From positions 1 to 54,319 of the forward strand of contig NZ_CAJYPS010000001.1 of the NCBI RefSeq assembly GCF_913777145.1: a stretch of 54,319 bases of DNA. Direction: 5' to 3'. Positions within the stretch are counted from its first letter, which is position 1. The number at the start of each line of letters is the position of its first letter. The notes below the pieces were generated by a model. The model had not been told where the DNA came from and did no database searches. It was given only the letters and a program-made list of their open reading frames with translations. Below are positions 30,387-38,996 of the stretch, piece by piece. The translations under genes and the position numbers were made by a program. Origin of the DNA: an uncultured Roseateles sp. (lineage in GTDB: Bacteria; Pseudomonadota; Gammaproteobacteria; Burkholderiales; Burkholderiaceae_C).

Positions 30387-32762
30387 ATGCCCAAGCTCAC
30401 TCCCCTCGCGCTGGCCAGCCTGCTGGTATCGACCGCCGCCCTGGCTCAGAGCGGCAACACGCTGGAGTCGGTCATCGTGACCGGCACCCGCGCCAAGGAC
30501 CGCACGCTGGCCGACACCGCCGTGCCGGTGGACGTGCTGAGCCGCGAGGACCTGCAGCGCGCCGCCGGCCCCGACGGCAACCTGGCCGCCGCGCTGCAGA
30601 CCCTGCTGCCCTCGTTCAACTTCCCGCGCCAGTCCAACTCCGGCGGGGGCGACCATGTGCGCGCCGCCCAGCTGCGCGGCCTGTCGCCCGACCAGGTGCT
30701 GGTGCTGGTGAACGGCAAGCGCCGCAACACCTCGGCGGTGGTGAACCTGGAGTCCAAGACCGGCAAGGGCACCAACCCGGTGGACTTCAACACCATCCCG
30801 CTGTCGGCCGTGGCGCGCATCGAGGTGCTGCGCGACGGCGCCGGAGCGCAATACGGCTCGGACGCGATCGCCGGCGTGGTCAACATCATCCTGGACGAGC
30901 GCAAGAGCGGCGGCGAGCTGACCACCGAGGCCGGCGCCTTCCACACCAAGTTCGCGCCCACCGGCCAGACGCTGACCGACGGCCAGACCCAGTCCGCCAG
31001 CCTCACGCAGGGCTGGGCGCTGGGCGATGGCGGCTTTGTGCGCGCCGGCCTGGAGACGCTGCACCGCAACCCCACCAACCGCGCCGGCCTGGACGAGCTG
31101 CCGCCCTGGGAAGACAGCACACCCGACAACCTCGCCACCGTGGGCCGGCGCAACTACGTGGCCGGCGAGCCCTCCACCCACCAGGCCCAGGCCTGGTTCA
31201 ACGGCGCGGTGGACCTGGCCGGCGGCCAGCGCGCCTACGCCTTCGGCACCTGGCAGAACCGCCGCTCGGTGGGCGCGGCCTACTACCGCTACCCGGACAG
31301 CTCGGCCAATGTGAAGAGCGTCTACCCCGAGGGCTACCGCCCCGAGACCACCGGCGACAACCGCGACCTGCAGCTGGTGGCCGGCCTCAAGGGCAGCTGG
31401 GGTGTGTGGGACTACGACCTCGCGCTGAACCGCGGCCAGAACGATTTCTCCTACGGCGTGCGGCGCACGATCAATGCCTCGCTGGGCGCGGCCAGCCCGC
31501 GCGAGTTCCACCTGGCGGACTTCGGCAGCCGCCTCACCGGCCTGAGCCTGGACGCAAGCCGCGAGCTGGACCTGGGCCTCGCGCGCCCGGCCACGCTGGC
31601 CTGGGGGCTGGATGCGCGCGAGGACCGCTTCGTGACCGGCGCGGGCGACGCGGCCTCCTACCAGGTGGGCCCGCTGGACGCGCCCGCCGGCGCCCAGGCC
31701 GGCCCCGGTCTGCAGGCGGCCGACGCGACCCGGCGCTCGCGCCGCGTGGCCGGCGTCTACCTGGACCTGAGCGCCGACCTCACGCGCGACTGGCAGGGCG
31801 AACTCGCGCTGCGCCACGACCACTACAGCGACTTCGGCAGCGCCACCACGGCCAAGCTGTCCAGCCGCTATGCGCTCACCCGCACGCTGGCGCTGCGCGG
31901 CGCGCTGTCCAACAACTTCCGCGCGCCCTCGCTGGCCCAGCAGGGCTTTGCGTTCACCGTGACCGACCGCGGCGACGGCGGCGCGCTGAGCCAGATCCGC
32001 ACGCTGCCGGTGGACCACCCCATCGCCCGCTACCTGGGCGCGCAGGACCTCAAGGCCGAGACCTCGCGCAATGCCAGCCTGGGGCTGTCGTGGCAGCCGG
32101 GCAAGGCCTGGTCCACCACGCTGGACGCCTACTCGATTCGCGTGAAGAACCGCATCACGCTGTCCGAGCGCATCAGCCGCGACGGCTTGGCCGACGAGCT
32201 GCAGCAGAAGTTCGGCGTCAGCGGCGTGGACGGGGTGAACTTCTTCACCAATGCGCTGGACACCCGCACCCACGGCGTGGACCTGGTCACGCAGTGGAGC
32301 GGCGCGGCGCTGGGCGGCGAGACCCGGCTGTCCTGGACCGGCTCCTTCAGCCGCACCCGCGTGAAGCTGCACGAGGGCAGCGACGTGGGGCTGGAGGAGG
32401 TGAACACCCTCACCAACGCCGCGCCCAGCCTGCGCCACATCCTCAGCGCGCAATGGCAGGGCGGCGGCTGGAGCCTGCTGGCCCGCGCCACCCGCCACGG
32501 CAAGGCCACGCGGGTGTTCGACTTCGGCGACGGCTACGTGCCCACGCAGACCTATGCGGCCGCCTGGCAGCTGGACCTGGAAGCCCAGGTGCAACTGACC
32601 CGGCGCCTGAGCCTGGCACTGGGCGGCGTGAACCTCACCAACCGCTACCCCACGCGCTCCATCAGCGACATCGCCTACTTCGGCAACTTCCCCTACGACG
32701 TGCTGTCGCCCGTGGGCTTCAACGGCGCCTACTACTACGCCCGCGCGCAGCTGAGCTTCTGA
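30387..32762 (+). CDS. TonB-dependent outer-membrane receptor
   Basis: This 791-residue outer-membrane barrel takes up a large substrate using TonB energy. The start at 30387 gives a signal peptide (MPKLTPLALASLLVSTAALA). A TonB-box-like ESVIVTGTRA follows, then the plug domain with VRAAQLRGLSPDQVLVLVNGKRR and IPLSAVARIEVLRDGAGAQYGSDAIAGVVNI. The barrel occupies the rest, ending in a terminal aromatic, QLSF. The plug style is that of receptors for varied ligands in Xanthomonas and Caulobacter, and the ligand here is unknown. No TonB or siderophore gene is adjacent. Confidence 0.92.
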   Translation: MPKLTPLALASLLVSTAALAQSGNTLESVIVTGTRAKDRTLADTAVPVDVLSREDLQRAAGPDGNLAAALQTLLPSFNFPRQSNSGGGDHVRAAQLRGLSPDQVLVLVNGKRRNTSAVVNLESKTGKGTNPVDFNTIPLSAVARIEVLRDGAGAQYGSDAIAGVVNIILDERKSGGELTTEAGAFHTKFAPTGQTLTDGQTQSASLTQGWALGDGGFVRAGLETLHRNPTNRAGLDELPPWEDSTPDNLATVGRRNYVAGEPSTHQAQAWFNGAVDLAGGQRAYAFGTWQNRRSVGAAYYRYPDSSANVKSVYPEGYRPETTGDNRDLQLVAGLKGSWGVWDYDLALNRGQNDFSYGVRRTINASLGAASPREFHLADFGSRLTGLSLDASRELDLGLARPATLAWGLDAREDRFVTGAGDAASYQVGPLDAPAGAQAGPGLQAADATRRSRRVAGVYLDLSADLTRDWQGELALRHDHYSDFGSATTAKLSSRYALTRTLALRGALSNNFRAPSLAQQGFAFTVTDRGDGGALSQIRTLPVDHPIARYLGAQDLKAETSRNASLGLSWQPGKAWSTTLDAYSIRVKNRITLSERISRDGLADELQQKFGVSGVDGVNFFTNALDTRTHGVDLVTQWSGAALGGETRLSWTGSFSRTRVKLHEGSDVGLEEVNTLTNAAPSLRHILSAQWQGGGWSLLARATRHGKATRVFDFGDGYVPTQTYAAAWQLDLEAQVQLTRRLSLALGGVNLTNRYPTRSISDIAYFGNFPYDVLSPVGFNGAYYYARAQLSF

Positions 32763-32901
32763 GCGACCGGGCCTAGCGCAAGCCGGCCGGCCTTGCCAGA
32801 CCGGCCCGCAAGGGCTGAGGCCTGCGCGGGGCACTGGCGCGGCCGACTGCAGCCGGGCACAAGACCCGGCACCATTCCCTCGTCAAATTTGGACGCATTC
32901 C

Positions 32902-33537
32902 ATGACCACCCTGATCGACAAGCTGAAGTGGCGCTACGCCACCAAGAAGATGAACCCTGCCCTGCCCGTGCCGCAGGACAAGGTGGACCGCATCCTGGAA
33001 GCCGTGCGCCTGACCGCCACCTCCAGCGGCCTGCAGCCCTATGAGGTGCTGATCGTCAACGACCCGGCACTGCGCGCGCGCATCCGCGAACACGCGTGGA
33101 ACCAGGCGCAGGTCACCGAGGCCTCGCACCTGCTGGTGTTCGCCGCCTGGGACAACTACACGCCCGAGCGCATCAACGCCATGTTCGACCTGACAAACGA
33201 GGTGCGCGGCTTCAAGAACGAAGGCTGGGAGGCCTACCGCCAGCAGCTGCTGGCCACCTACCCCCAGCGCAGCGCCGAAGAGAACTACCAGCACGCCGCC
33301 CGCCAGGCCTACATCGGCCTGGGCACCGCGCTGATCGCCGCCGCCGAAGAGCAGGTGGACGCCACGCCGATGGAAGGCTTCACGCCCGCCGCGGTGGACG
33401 AGATCCTGGGCCTCAAGGCCCGCGGCCTGCGCTCCGTGCTGCTGCTGCCGCTGGGCTACCGCCAGGCCGACGGCGACTGGCTGGTCAACCTGAAGAAGGT
33501 GCGCCGCGCCAAGGACCAGTTCGTCACGACGGTCTGA
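32902..33537 (+). CDS. Nitroreductase family NAD(P)H-dependent oxidoreductase (NfsB-like)
   Basis: This 211-residue flavoprotein reduces nitro compounds, quinones or similar acceptors with NAD(P)H and FMN. The N-terminal FMN-binding segment KLKWRYATKKMNPA and the SSGLQPYEVLIV segment (SSxNxQPW-like, with Gly in place of the common Asn) are visible. AARQAYIGLGTALIAAAEEQVDATPMEGF and the C-terminal LPLGYRQADGDWLVNLKKVR complete the family pattern. It is followed 28 bases later by a strong terminator. Confidence 0.9.
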   Translation: MTTLIDKLKWRYATKKMNPALPVPQDKVDRILEAVRLTATSSGLQPYEVLIVNDPALRARIREHAWNQAQVTEASHLLVFAAWDNYTPERINAMFDLTNEVRGFKNEGWEAYRQQLLATYPQRSAEENYQHAARQAYIGLGTALIAAAEEQVDATPMEGFTPAAVDEILGLKARGLRSVLLLPLGYRQADGDWLVNLKKVRRAKDQFVTTV

Positions 33538-33565
33538 CGAAGAGCGGCATCGCCGCGAGAAAGAG

Positions 33566-33590
33566 AAACGGCCCTGAGGGGCCGTTTTTT
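33566..33590 (+). terminator. Rho-independent terminator after the nitroreductase gene
   Basis: AAACGGCCC pairs with GGGCCGTTT around a TGAG tetraloop, followed by a T run to 33590. The stem of nine base pairs and the T-tract make this one of the two cleanest intrinsic terminators in the window. Confidence 0.92.
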
Positions 33591-33676
33591 GTGGGCGTAG
33601 CTGGGCTGGTGGCGCAATGGGGGCCGCTAGAGGCTGTCAGCTGTATCCGCGTCGCCCCCGCGAGCTGATGTTGCCG

Positions 33677-33690
33677 CCATGCCGGCATGG
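33677..33690. promoter_or_regulatory. Perfect 14-base palindrome upstream of the HEPN gene
   Basis: CCATGCCGGCATGG is its own reverse complement. It lies 42 bases upstream of the HEPN gene start, between a weak TTGCCG (33671-33676) and TATCCT (33692-33697), so it could be an operator. The promoter spacing of 15 bases is short, so the assignment is tentative. Confidence 0.35.
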
Positions 33691-33731
33691 GTATCCTGCT
33701 CGTGTCGCTAACTCGATGGCCTCCGTAGTCG

Positions 33732-35111
33732 ATGACGAAACTCTCCGATGTCCTCGACGTGGTCGTCAACGAACTAGATGCCACCCACGATGCCGATGGC
33801 TTCGTGACACTTCCCGACGACTACCTGCCCAACTTCATCGTCACCCGCTCCGGTTCAGAGCGGCATTTCACGAAACGCGCTCAAGACGCGGTCGGCTCGT
33901 TGGTGATCCGCCTCTACTCTGATCGTTCGGAGTATCAAGACGTGGTTAGGCAGGAGCAGTTCCGCCAGTTGGTGCGTTCATGCGTCGCAGACCTTCACGC
34001 CGAGGCAAGATTCGCCACTACTCCGTCGGAAGGACGGGCGCGGCTGAAGCTGCTGGAGCAGGAGCTCGAGGATCGCCTCCGTGGCGTTCAACTGCCGTTT
34101 GGCCATGCGTTTCCTGCAACAACGCTGGGTATCGAGGCGAAGGGAACATATTGGGTTGGCCCCGTCGAGGTCGCCAGCGTGAAGGATTGGTTCGAGTCAA
34201 TCACGCTGAGCGCGCGCAATCTCAGGCAGTACGGCATCCCGGAAAGTTCGGACTGGAGAGCCGAACTGCACGTTGTCCTTCAGAGCAGCGAACGGCGGGG
34301 TGTCCGCCCTAACTCACCGGACTATCTTGAGGAGCTCGTGGAGGCATTCCACGGGTGTGACGCGGTCGTGAGCATTGCCGTGTCCGGGCTAGAGCAGCAC
34401 TACTCTCGCGAGGTGGCGCGCATGGCGGCGCGCACCGCCTTAGATGGCATCAGCCTTCTCTCCCGGCGCGGGGGCACCGCCTTCAGCCAGCAGGCGCTTA
34501 GCGACGAGCGCTTGCCACCTCTTAGGAGTCATTCTGTGGTTGGCTTCAAAGGCGAGCATTGGATTGGTGGTTCGTGGACCGAGCGCGCGATTCCGGTCCG
34601 GCAAGGCGGAATCCGAAGCAACGTATTCGGCGATGAGCGCATGTACGAGTCGTTGTGTGAGGTAGTGGGCTGCTTGGTGGACAGTCGAAGCCACCGCCAC
34701 CCGCAGTTAGCCATGCGATGGGCCGCTGCGCTGGAGTGGTACGCCGAAGGTTGCCGAGAGGCCTCGGCAACTCTCGCAGTCACGAAATTGGCCTCTTCAC
34801 TCGATGTGCTGACCTGCGGAAGAACAGCGAACGGGATCACACAGATGATGACAAACCTGCTCGGCATCACGCCGAACGATCCCGTCTTCGAGAACGACAC
34901 CGCGAGCCTGAGACAGGTGGTGCAGCGCATTTATGGAGACGGGCGATCGCAGTTGCTTCATGGCAACCATGTAGACCGCGAAGTCGCCTTCGACGAGGAG
35001 CGAGGACAAGCCCGGGCACTAGCCGACTTCGCGCTACTCAATCTGTTGAAGCGGCTCTCTACTTACCAGGGCCCGGATACTGAGTTTGCGTTCATTGATA
35101 TGCCGCCGTAA
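33732..35111 (+). CDS. Apea-like HEPN domain protein
   Basis: This 459-residue protein has no signal peptide or membrane segment. The C-terminal third shows the pattern of Apea-like HEPN domains: RWAAALEWYAEGCRE, then LASSLDVLTCGRT (the usual ALE-L segment), and the catalytic-type Rx4H motif with Arg405 and His410 in IYGDGRSQLLHG. HEPN proteins are often RNases in toxin and antiphage systems. The first 300 residues match no family I recognise and may be a sensor. GC content and codon use are visibly lower than in neighbours. The function is inferred from the motif alone. Confidence 0.8.
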   Translation: MTKLSDVLDVVVNELDATHDADGFVTLPDDYLPNFIVTRSGSERHFTKRAQDAVGSLVIRLYSDRSEYQDVVRQEQFRQLVRSCVADLHAEARFATTPSEGRARLKLLEQELEDRLRGVQLPFGHAFPATTLGIEAKGTYWVGPVEVASVKDWFESITLSARNLRQYGIPESSDWRAELHVVLQSSERRGVRPNSPDYLEELVEAFHGCDAVVSIAVSGLEQHYSREVARMAARTALDGISLLSRRGGTAFSQQALSDERLPPLRSHSVVGFKGEHWIGGSWTERAIPVRQGGIRSNVFGDERMYESLCEVVGCLVDSRSHRHPQLAMRWAAALEWYAEGCREASATLAVTKLASSLDVLTCGRTANGITQMMTNLLGITPNDPVFENDTASLRQVVQRIYGDGRSQLLHGNHVDREVAFDEERGQARALADFALLNLLKRLSTYQGPDTEFAFIDMPP

Positions 35112-35478
35112 AAGCCCACGGTGTGGTGGACGCATACCTGCCGCAAAAGTCCGTAACCGCTGCAAAGCCGCCCCCCGATCTTCCGTTCCCCCCAGCCACC
35201 TCAGCCCGCATACACACCGCTTGGTCACCAGACATTGCGGCTGCGGGCGATCTTTCGCAAAGGTCGCGCAGGCCGATTGCCCAACCGTCTTTGGTGACCA
35301 CGTCCGCGGCGAGATCAGCCGAGGCCAGTTCCCTGCCCAGCCCCAACAACAACGATGCCGCGGAGCGCGCGGCCAGTTAAGCCGTCGTAGCCGAGCGTCA
35401 CGAACTGGGCGTGGGTCGCCTTCGAGGTGCACCAGCGTTCAGGGTGCAGACTGCCGCGACCTGTCTCCCCATTCGTGT
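35112..35478. other. Gene-poor gap in the low-GC island
   Basis: This 367-base stretch holds several open frames below about 130 codons on both strands, none with a recognisable domain, good ribosome-binding site or consistent codon bias. It separates the convergent ends of the HEPN and fatty acid hydroxylase genes. It may contain decayed DNA. No clear terminator or repeat was found in it. Confidence 0.4.
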
Positions 35479-36354
35479 TCACAGACGGTTGATCGGCAGA
35501 TAAAGCCAACCAAAGAATTCACGATGCCACTCACGGGGTTTGTCGCTGACAACGCCGGTGCGGTGGTCCAAGCCGATCGGCCCTGCGTTGAAGGTACCGA
35601 ATACCCGGTCCCAGAACGTCAGGATCTCCGCGAAGTTGTGGGTGGGAGTCTCGGCGTCGTTGTAAGCATGGTGGATCAGGTGATAGGTCGGCAGCTGGAA
35701 GACGCTTGCGAGCCGGGTCACCGGAAATTCGACGTTCGAATGAGTGATCAAGGGGATGATCCAGACGACGGAATACAGCCCCAGCATGATGTCTTTGTCG
35801 AAGCCCAGAACGAACAGAACGATGAGTTCCGGCGAATAGATGATCAGATCGTCGAGCGGGTTGCCGCGGGCCGTGGACATGGCCCCCAGACGTTCGGGCA
35901 TGTGGTGCAGGGAATGAACGCGCCACAGCAGGGGAACCTGGTGCATCCAGCGATGGATCCAGTACCGGATGAAATCCATGATGAACACCGCGGCGATGCA
36001 TTGCAGTGTCCAGTGCAGGCCGACCTGATGCGTCCAACCGAAGAGAGCCCGCAGGTGATCAGCCAGCCATACCGACAGCGAGTAAACCGCCGCCGAAACC
36101 ACCGCCGCCTCAACGACCTGGAAGATCACGTCAGCCGATAGTTCGCGAAACTTGACGCCGTCTTTGGTGATGTAGTTCCACGACGCATTGCGGGGCTTCA
36201 CGAACTCGAACACCACCAGAAAGAGGAGTACGGCCACATAGGTGTACTCCGCCCACATGACTGTCGGCACCTTCAGGTCCCACAGCAGGAGGTCTCCGCC
36301 AACTACGAAAAAGAGGACCAGCAAAAACAGCTGGTTCTTCAGGAAAAGCGTCAC
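35479..36354 (-). CDS. Sterol desaturase/fatty acid hydroxylase family membrane protein
   Basis: This is a 291-residue di-iron membrane oxygenase of the fatty acid hydroxylase superfamily. The histidine boxes are intact: HRWMH (His134, His138), HSLHH (147-151), His205, and HLIHH (225-229). Four or five hydrophobic helices precede and separate them. I chose the GTG at 36354 because GGAGAAGG lies 6-8 bases upstream and the hydrophobic N-terminus begins there; an ATG at 36516 would add 54 unrelated-looking residues. The substrate is unknown. Its GC content is low, like that of the HEPN gene. Confidence 0.88.
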   Translation of the reverse strand: MTLFLKNQLFLLVLFFVVGGDLLLWDLKVPTVMWAEYTYVAVLLFLVVFEFVKPRNASWNYITKDGVKFRELSADVIFQVVEAAVVSAAVYSLSVWLADHLRALFGWTHQVGLHWTLQCIAAVFIMDFIRYWIHRWMHQVPLLWRVHSLHHMPERLGAMSTARGNPLDDLIIYSPELIVLFVLGFDKDIMLGLYSVVWIIPLITHSNVEFPVTRLASVFQLPTYHLIHHAYNDAETPTHNFAEILTFWDRVFGTFNAGPIGLDHRTGVVSDKPREWHREFFGWLYLPINRL

Positions 36355-36393
36355 GGATCCTTCTCCGGCCAAGAGGTCGCACCTTGTGTGTAC

Positions 36394-36423
36394 AACCGGA
36401 CCTTGAAAGCAATGCGTCCGGTT
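36394..36423. promoter_or_regulatory. Inverted repeat upstream of the fatty acid hydroxylase gene (candidate operator)
   Basis: AACCGGAC and GTCCGGTT form a perfect 8-base inverted repeat with a 14-base spacer, 40 bases upstream of the hydroxylase GTG. The position suits an operator for a dimeric repressor; no regulator gene is adjacent. Confidence 0.45.
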
Positions 36424-36519
36424 TGACGACCTTCTGCATCGTAGCGACGGCCTCCCCGAAAGCGGTTTCTCGCGACTGACAGCTCCTTGCCGCTTGCTGA
36501 CCTTCCCACTCAACATGCG

Positions 36520-36551
36520 GACGGGAGACGTCCTGTGCGGCCCCTCCCGTC
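36520..36551. repeat. Inverted repeat in the island junction
   Basis: GACGGGAG and CTCCCGTC form an 8-base perfect inverted repeat around a 16-base loop. There is no T-tract on either strand, so it is a poor intrinsic terminator. It may still be part of the end of the Prc transcript or a further operator. Confidence 0.4.
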
Positions 36552-36721
36552 ATAACGGCCAGGGCAGGATCAGGGGCCTATGGCCGCTATTAGCGCCAGA
36601 CCGGCCCGATGGCACCTGGCGCTCCCTTCTTGAGGCCTTCGGCGTCCTGGATCTCGACACGCTCATCAGGCCAAGCGCCCATCAGAACGCTCGACTCGCC
36701 AGCGACCCAAGCCCGCCAAAC

Positions 36722-38914
36722 CTACGGCGTCGCCGCCTTCGGCAACTCCGCCACCACCTCCGGCCGGGTCGACAGCGCACTCGCCGCCAGTGCCGATTTG
36801 CCGGCCTTCAGCGCGGCGCTGTCGGACAGGATGCTGAGCGACTCGTTCAAGAGCACGTCGTTGACGGACTTCTGGGTCTTCTCGATGGCCAGGTCCTTGC
36901 TCAGCTTGCGTTCGTTGAACTGCAGGCCGTCGTCGGCCAGCGCGCTGCTCGCGGCGGCGCCGTCGGCGCCCAGCAGCGCGGCCATGCGGGCCTGGGAGGC
37001 GGCGCGTTCCTTGCGGCGCACGGTCTCGTTGAGCGAGATCACGTTGGCCTTGCGGCGCTCGCGGGCCTTGGCCAGGTCGTCCATCAGGCCCTGGTAGTCG
37101 CGGTCGCGCTGCACGCGGCTCTCGTGCCAGGTCTTGAGCCGCGGCAGCAGCGCCTTGATGTCGCCCACCGGCGCGTAGTCGGCCGGCTTGACCTGGGTCC
37201 ACGGCAGCGCGTTGTCGAAGCTGGATTCGCCGAACTCCGCAGCGTCGTCGCTTTGCAGGTAGCCGAGGTCCGGCGTCACGCCGCGCAGCTGCGTGGTGCC
37301 GCCGTTCACGCGGAAGAACTGCGCGATGGTGAGCTTCAGTTCGCCATAGGTCGGGTTGGCATTGCGGGCGATCTGGTCGAGGTCGGCCACGGTCTGGACC
37401 GTGCCCTTGCCGAAGCTGCGCTCGCCGAGGATGAGGCCGCGGCCGTAGTCCTGGATGGCGGCCGCGAAGATCTCCGACGCCGAGGCCGAGCCGCGGTTGA
37501 TCAGCACCGCCAGCGGGCCGTTCCAGGCCACGGCGGTGTCGACGTTCTTGCCGACGCTGACCTCGCCCTTGGCATCTCGGGTCTGCACCACCGGCACCTT
37601 GCCGACGAACAGGCCGGTGAGGCTGATGGCCTCGCGCAGCGAGCCGCCCCCGTTGTTGCGCAGGTCCACCAGCACGGCGTCCACCTTCTGGGCCTTCAGG
37701 TCGGCCAGCAGTTTGGCGACGTCGCGGCTGGCGCTGCGGTAGTCCTTGTCGCCCTTGCGCAGCGCGTCGACGTCTTCGTAGAACGAGGGCAAGGTGACCA
37801 CACCGATCAGGCGCTTGCCCTCGCCGGTGGCCACCGAATAGACCTTGGCCTTGGCGGCGCTGTCCTGGATCTTGATGGTGTTGCGCACCAGCACGACGGT
37901 CTTGTTCGAGGCATCGGCCCCCTGGTCGGCGGGCTGCACTTCAAGGCGCACGGTGGAGCCCACTTCACCGCGAATGAGGGCCACCGTGTCGTCCAGGCGC
38001 CAGCCGACGACGTCTTCCATCGCTCGGGTTTCGCCCTGGGCCACGCCCACGATGCGGTCGCCCACCTGCAGCTTGCCGGAGAGGCTGGCCGGCCCGCCGG
38101 CCACCAGCTCGCGGATGGTGGCGTAGCCGTCGATGTCCATCAGCACCGCGCCTATGCCGGCCAGCGACAGCCGCATGGAGATGTCGAAGTTGGCCGCGGC
38201 GCGCGGGCCCAGGTAGTTGGTGTGAGGCTCGATCGCCATGGTGTAGGCGTTCATGAAGGCCTCGAAGGCGTCGGCGCTGGTGATCTTGGCCAGGCGCTTG
38301 AGCGTGCTGTCGTAGCGCTTGTCCAGCACCTTCACGATGGCGGCGTCGTCCTGGCCGGCGAGCTTGAGCCGCAGCCAATCGTTCTTCACGCGCTTGCGCC
38401 ACAGGTCCTGCGCCTCGGCCAGCGTGGCGGGCCAGGGCTGGGCCTTGCGGTCCAGCATCAGCGTCTCGTCGCTGTCGAACTTGAAGCCCTGGCTCAGCAG
38501 GCTGCGGGCATAGGCCATGCGCTCGGCGGCGCGGCGCTCGTAGAGGTTGAAGATCTCGAAGGGCGTGCGCAGGTCTTCGCCCAGGATGGCATCGTCCAGC
38601 CGGGTGCGCTGGCCAGCCAGGCGGTCGATGTCGGACTGCAGGAAGTAGAGCTTCTCGGGGTCCAGCGCCTTCAGGTACTGGTCGAACATCTTGCTCGACA
38701 GCGCGTCATCGAGCGGCACGGCCTTGTAGTGGTAGCGCGTGAGCAGGTCGGCCGCGAGGTGGGCGGCCTTGGCCTCTTGTGTCGTCGGCTGCAACTGCGG
38801 GGGGGTGGCCGGCGCCGGATCGGCCGCGGCGCCCTGCAGGGCGACCGCCAGGGTCAGAAAGAGCCCAATCAGCTGTTGTTTCAATCTCGCTCCACCACGG
38901 GTTGAACGGAACAT
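36722..38914 (-). CDS. prc: Carboxy-terminal processing (tail-specific) protease, S41 family
   Basis: This periplasmic serine-lysine protease processes or degrades proteins from their C-termini and is involved in cell-wall hydrolase turnover. From ATG 38914 the product has 730 residues with a signal peptide (QQLIGLFLTLAVALQGAAA). It is followed by an N-terminal helical domain, a PDZ domain (LSLAGIGAVLMDIDGYATI and SGKLQVGDRIVGVAQG), the S41 core with nucleophile Ser in NRGSASASEIFAAAI and the general-base Lys in GERSFGKGTVQ, and the long Prc C-terminal domain. The size fits Prc rather than the shorter CtpA type. It starts 82 bases after the GreA/GreB-like gene. Confidence 0.94.
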   Translation of the reverse strand: MFRSTRGGARLKQQLIGLFLTLAVALQGAAADPAPATPPQLQPTTQEAKAAHLAADLLTRYHYKAVPLDDALSSKMFDQYLKALDPEKLYFLQSDIDRLAGQRTRLDDAILGEDLRTPFEIFNLYERRAAERMAYARSLLSQGFKFDSDETLMLDRKAQPWPATLAEAQDLWRKRVKNDWLRLKLAGQDDAAIVKVLDKRYDSTLKRLAKITSADAFEAFMNAYTMAIEPHTNYLGPRAAANFDISMRLSLAGIGAVLMDIDGYATIRELVAGGPASLSGKLQVGDRIVGVAQGETRAMEDVVGWRLDDTVALIRGEVGSTVRLEVQPADQGADASNKTVVLVRNTIKIQDSAAKAKVYSVATGEGKRLIGVVTLPSFYEDVDALRKGDKDYRSASRDVAKLLADLKAQKVDAVLVDLRNNGGGSLREAISLTGLFVGKVPVVQTRDAKGEVSVGKNVDTAVAWNGPLAVLINRGSASASEIFAAAIQDYGRGLILGERSFGKGTVQTVADLDQIARNANPTYGELKLTIAQFFRVNGGTTQLRGVTPDLGYLQSDDAAEFGESSFDNALPWTQVKPADYAPVGDIKALLPRLKTWHESRVQRDRDYQGLMDDLAKARERRKANVISLNETVRRKERAASQARMAALLGADGAAASSALADDGLQFNERKLSKDLAIEKTQKSVNDVLLNESLSILSDSAALKAGKSALAASALSTRPEVVAELPKAATP

Positions 38915-38996
38915 CTCAGGCGCCAGGCCCCGGTGGGCCCGCAGCATTCCGTGGCCGTGATCCTCGCACGACGCCGCGCAGGGCGTGGCCGCAGGC

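Larger units (their letters stand above)
36355..36721. other. Non-genic stretch with inverted repeats upstream of the hydroxylase gene
   Basis: No gene was recognised in these 367 bases. They hold two 8-base inverted repeats (36394-36423 and 36520-36551). They also hold a 43-codon open extension in the frame of the Prc protease after its TAG stop, ending at TAA 36592-36590. The region is the right-hand junction between the low-GC island and the housekeeping genes. Confidence 0.5.

Noticed and set aside
29268..32834. An 1188-residue minus-strand open frame antisense to the TonB-dependent receptor
   Set aside because: The plus-strand receptor has signal peptide, plug and barrel motifs; the antisense frame is a GC-driven shadow.
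35086..35432. Small open frames on both strands in the gap between the HEPN and hydroxylase genes
   Set aside because: They lack recognised domains, suitable ribosome-binding sites and consistent codon bias, and overlap each other on opposite strands.
33591..36721. Direct repeats, tRNA ends or integrase traces marking the edges of the low-GC island
   Set aside because: I looked by eye near both junctions and found no flanking repeats, tRNA fragment, or transposase/integrase remnants, so the mode of acquisition is unknown.
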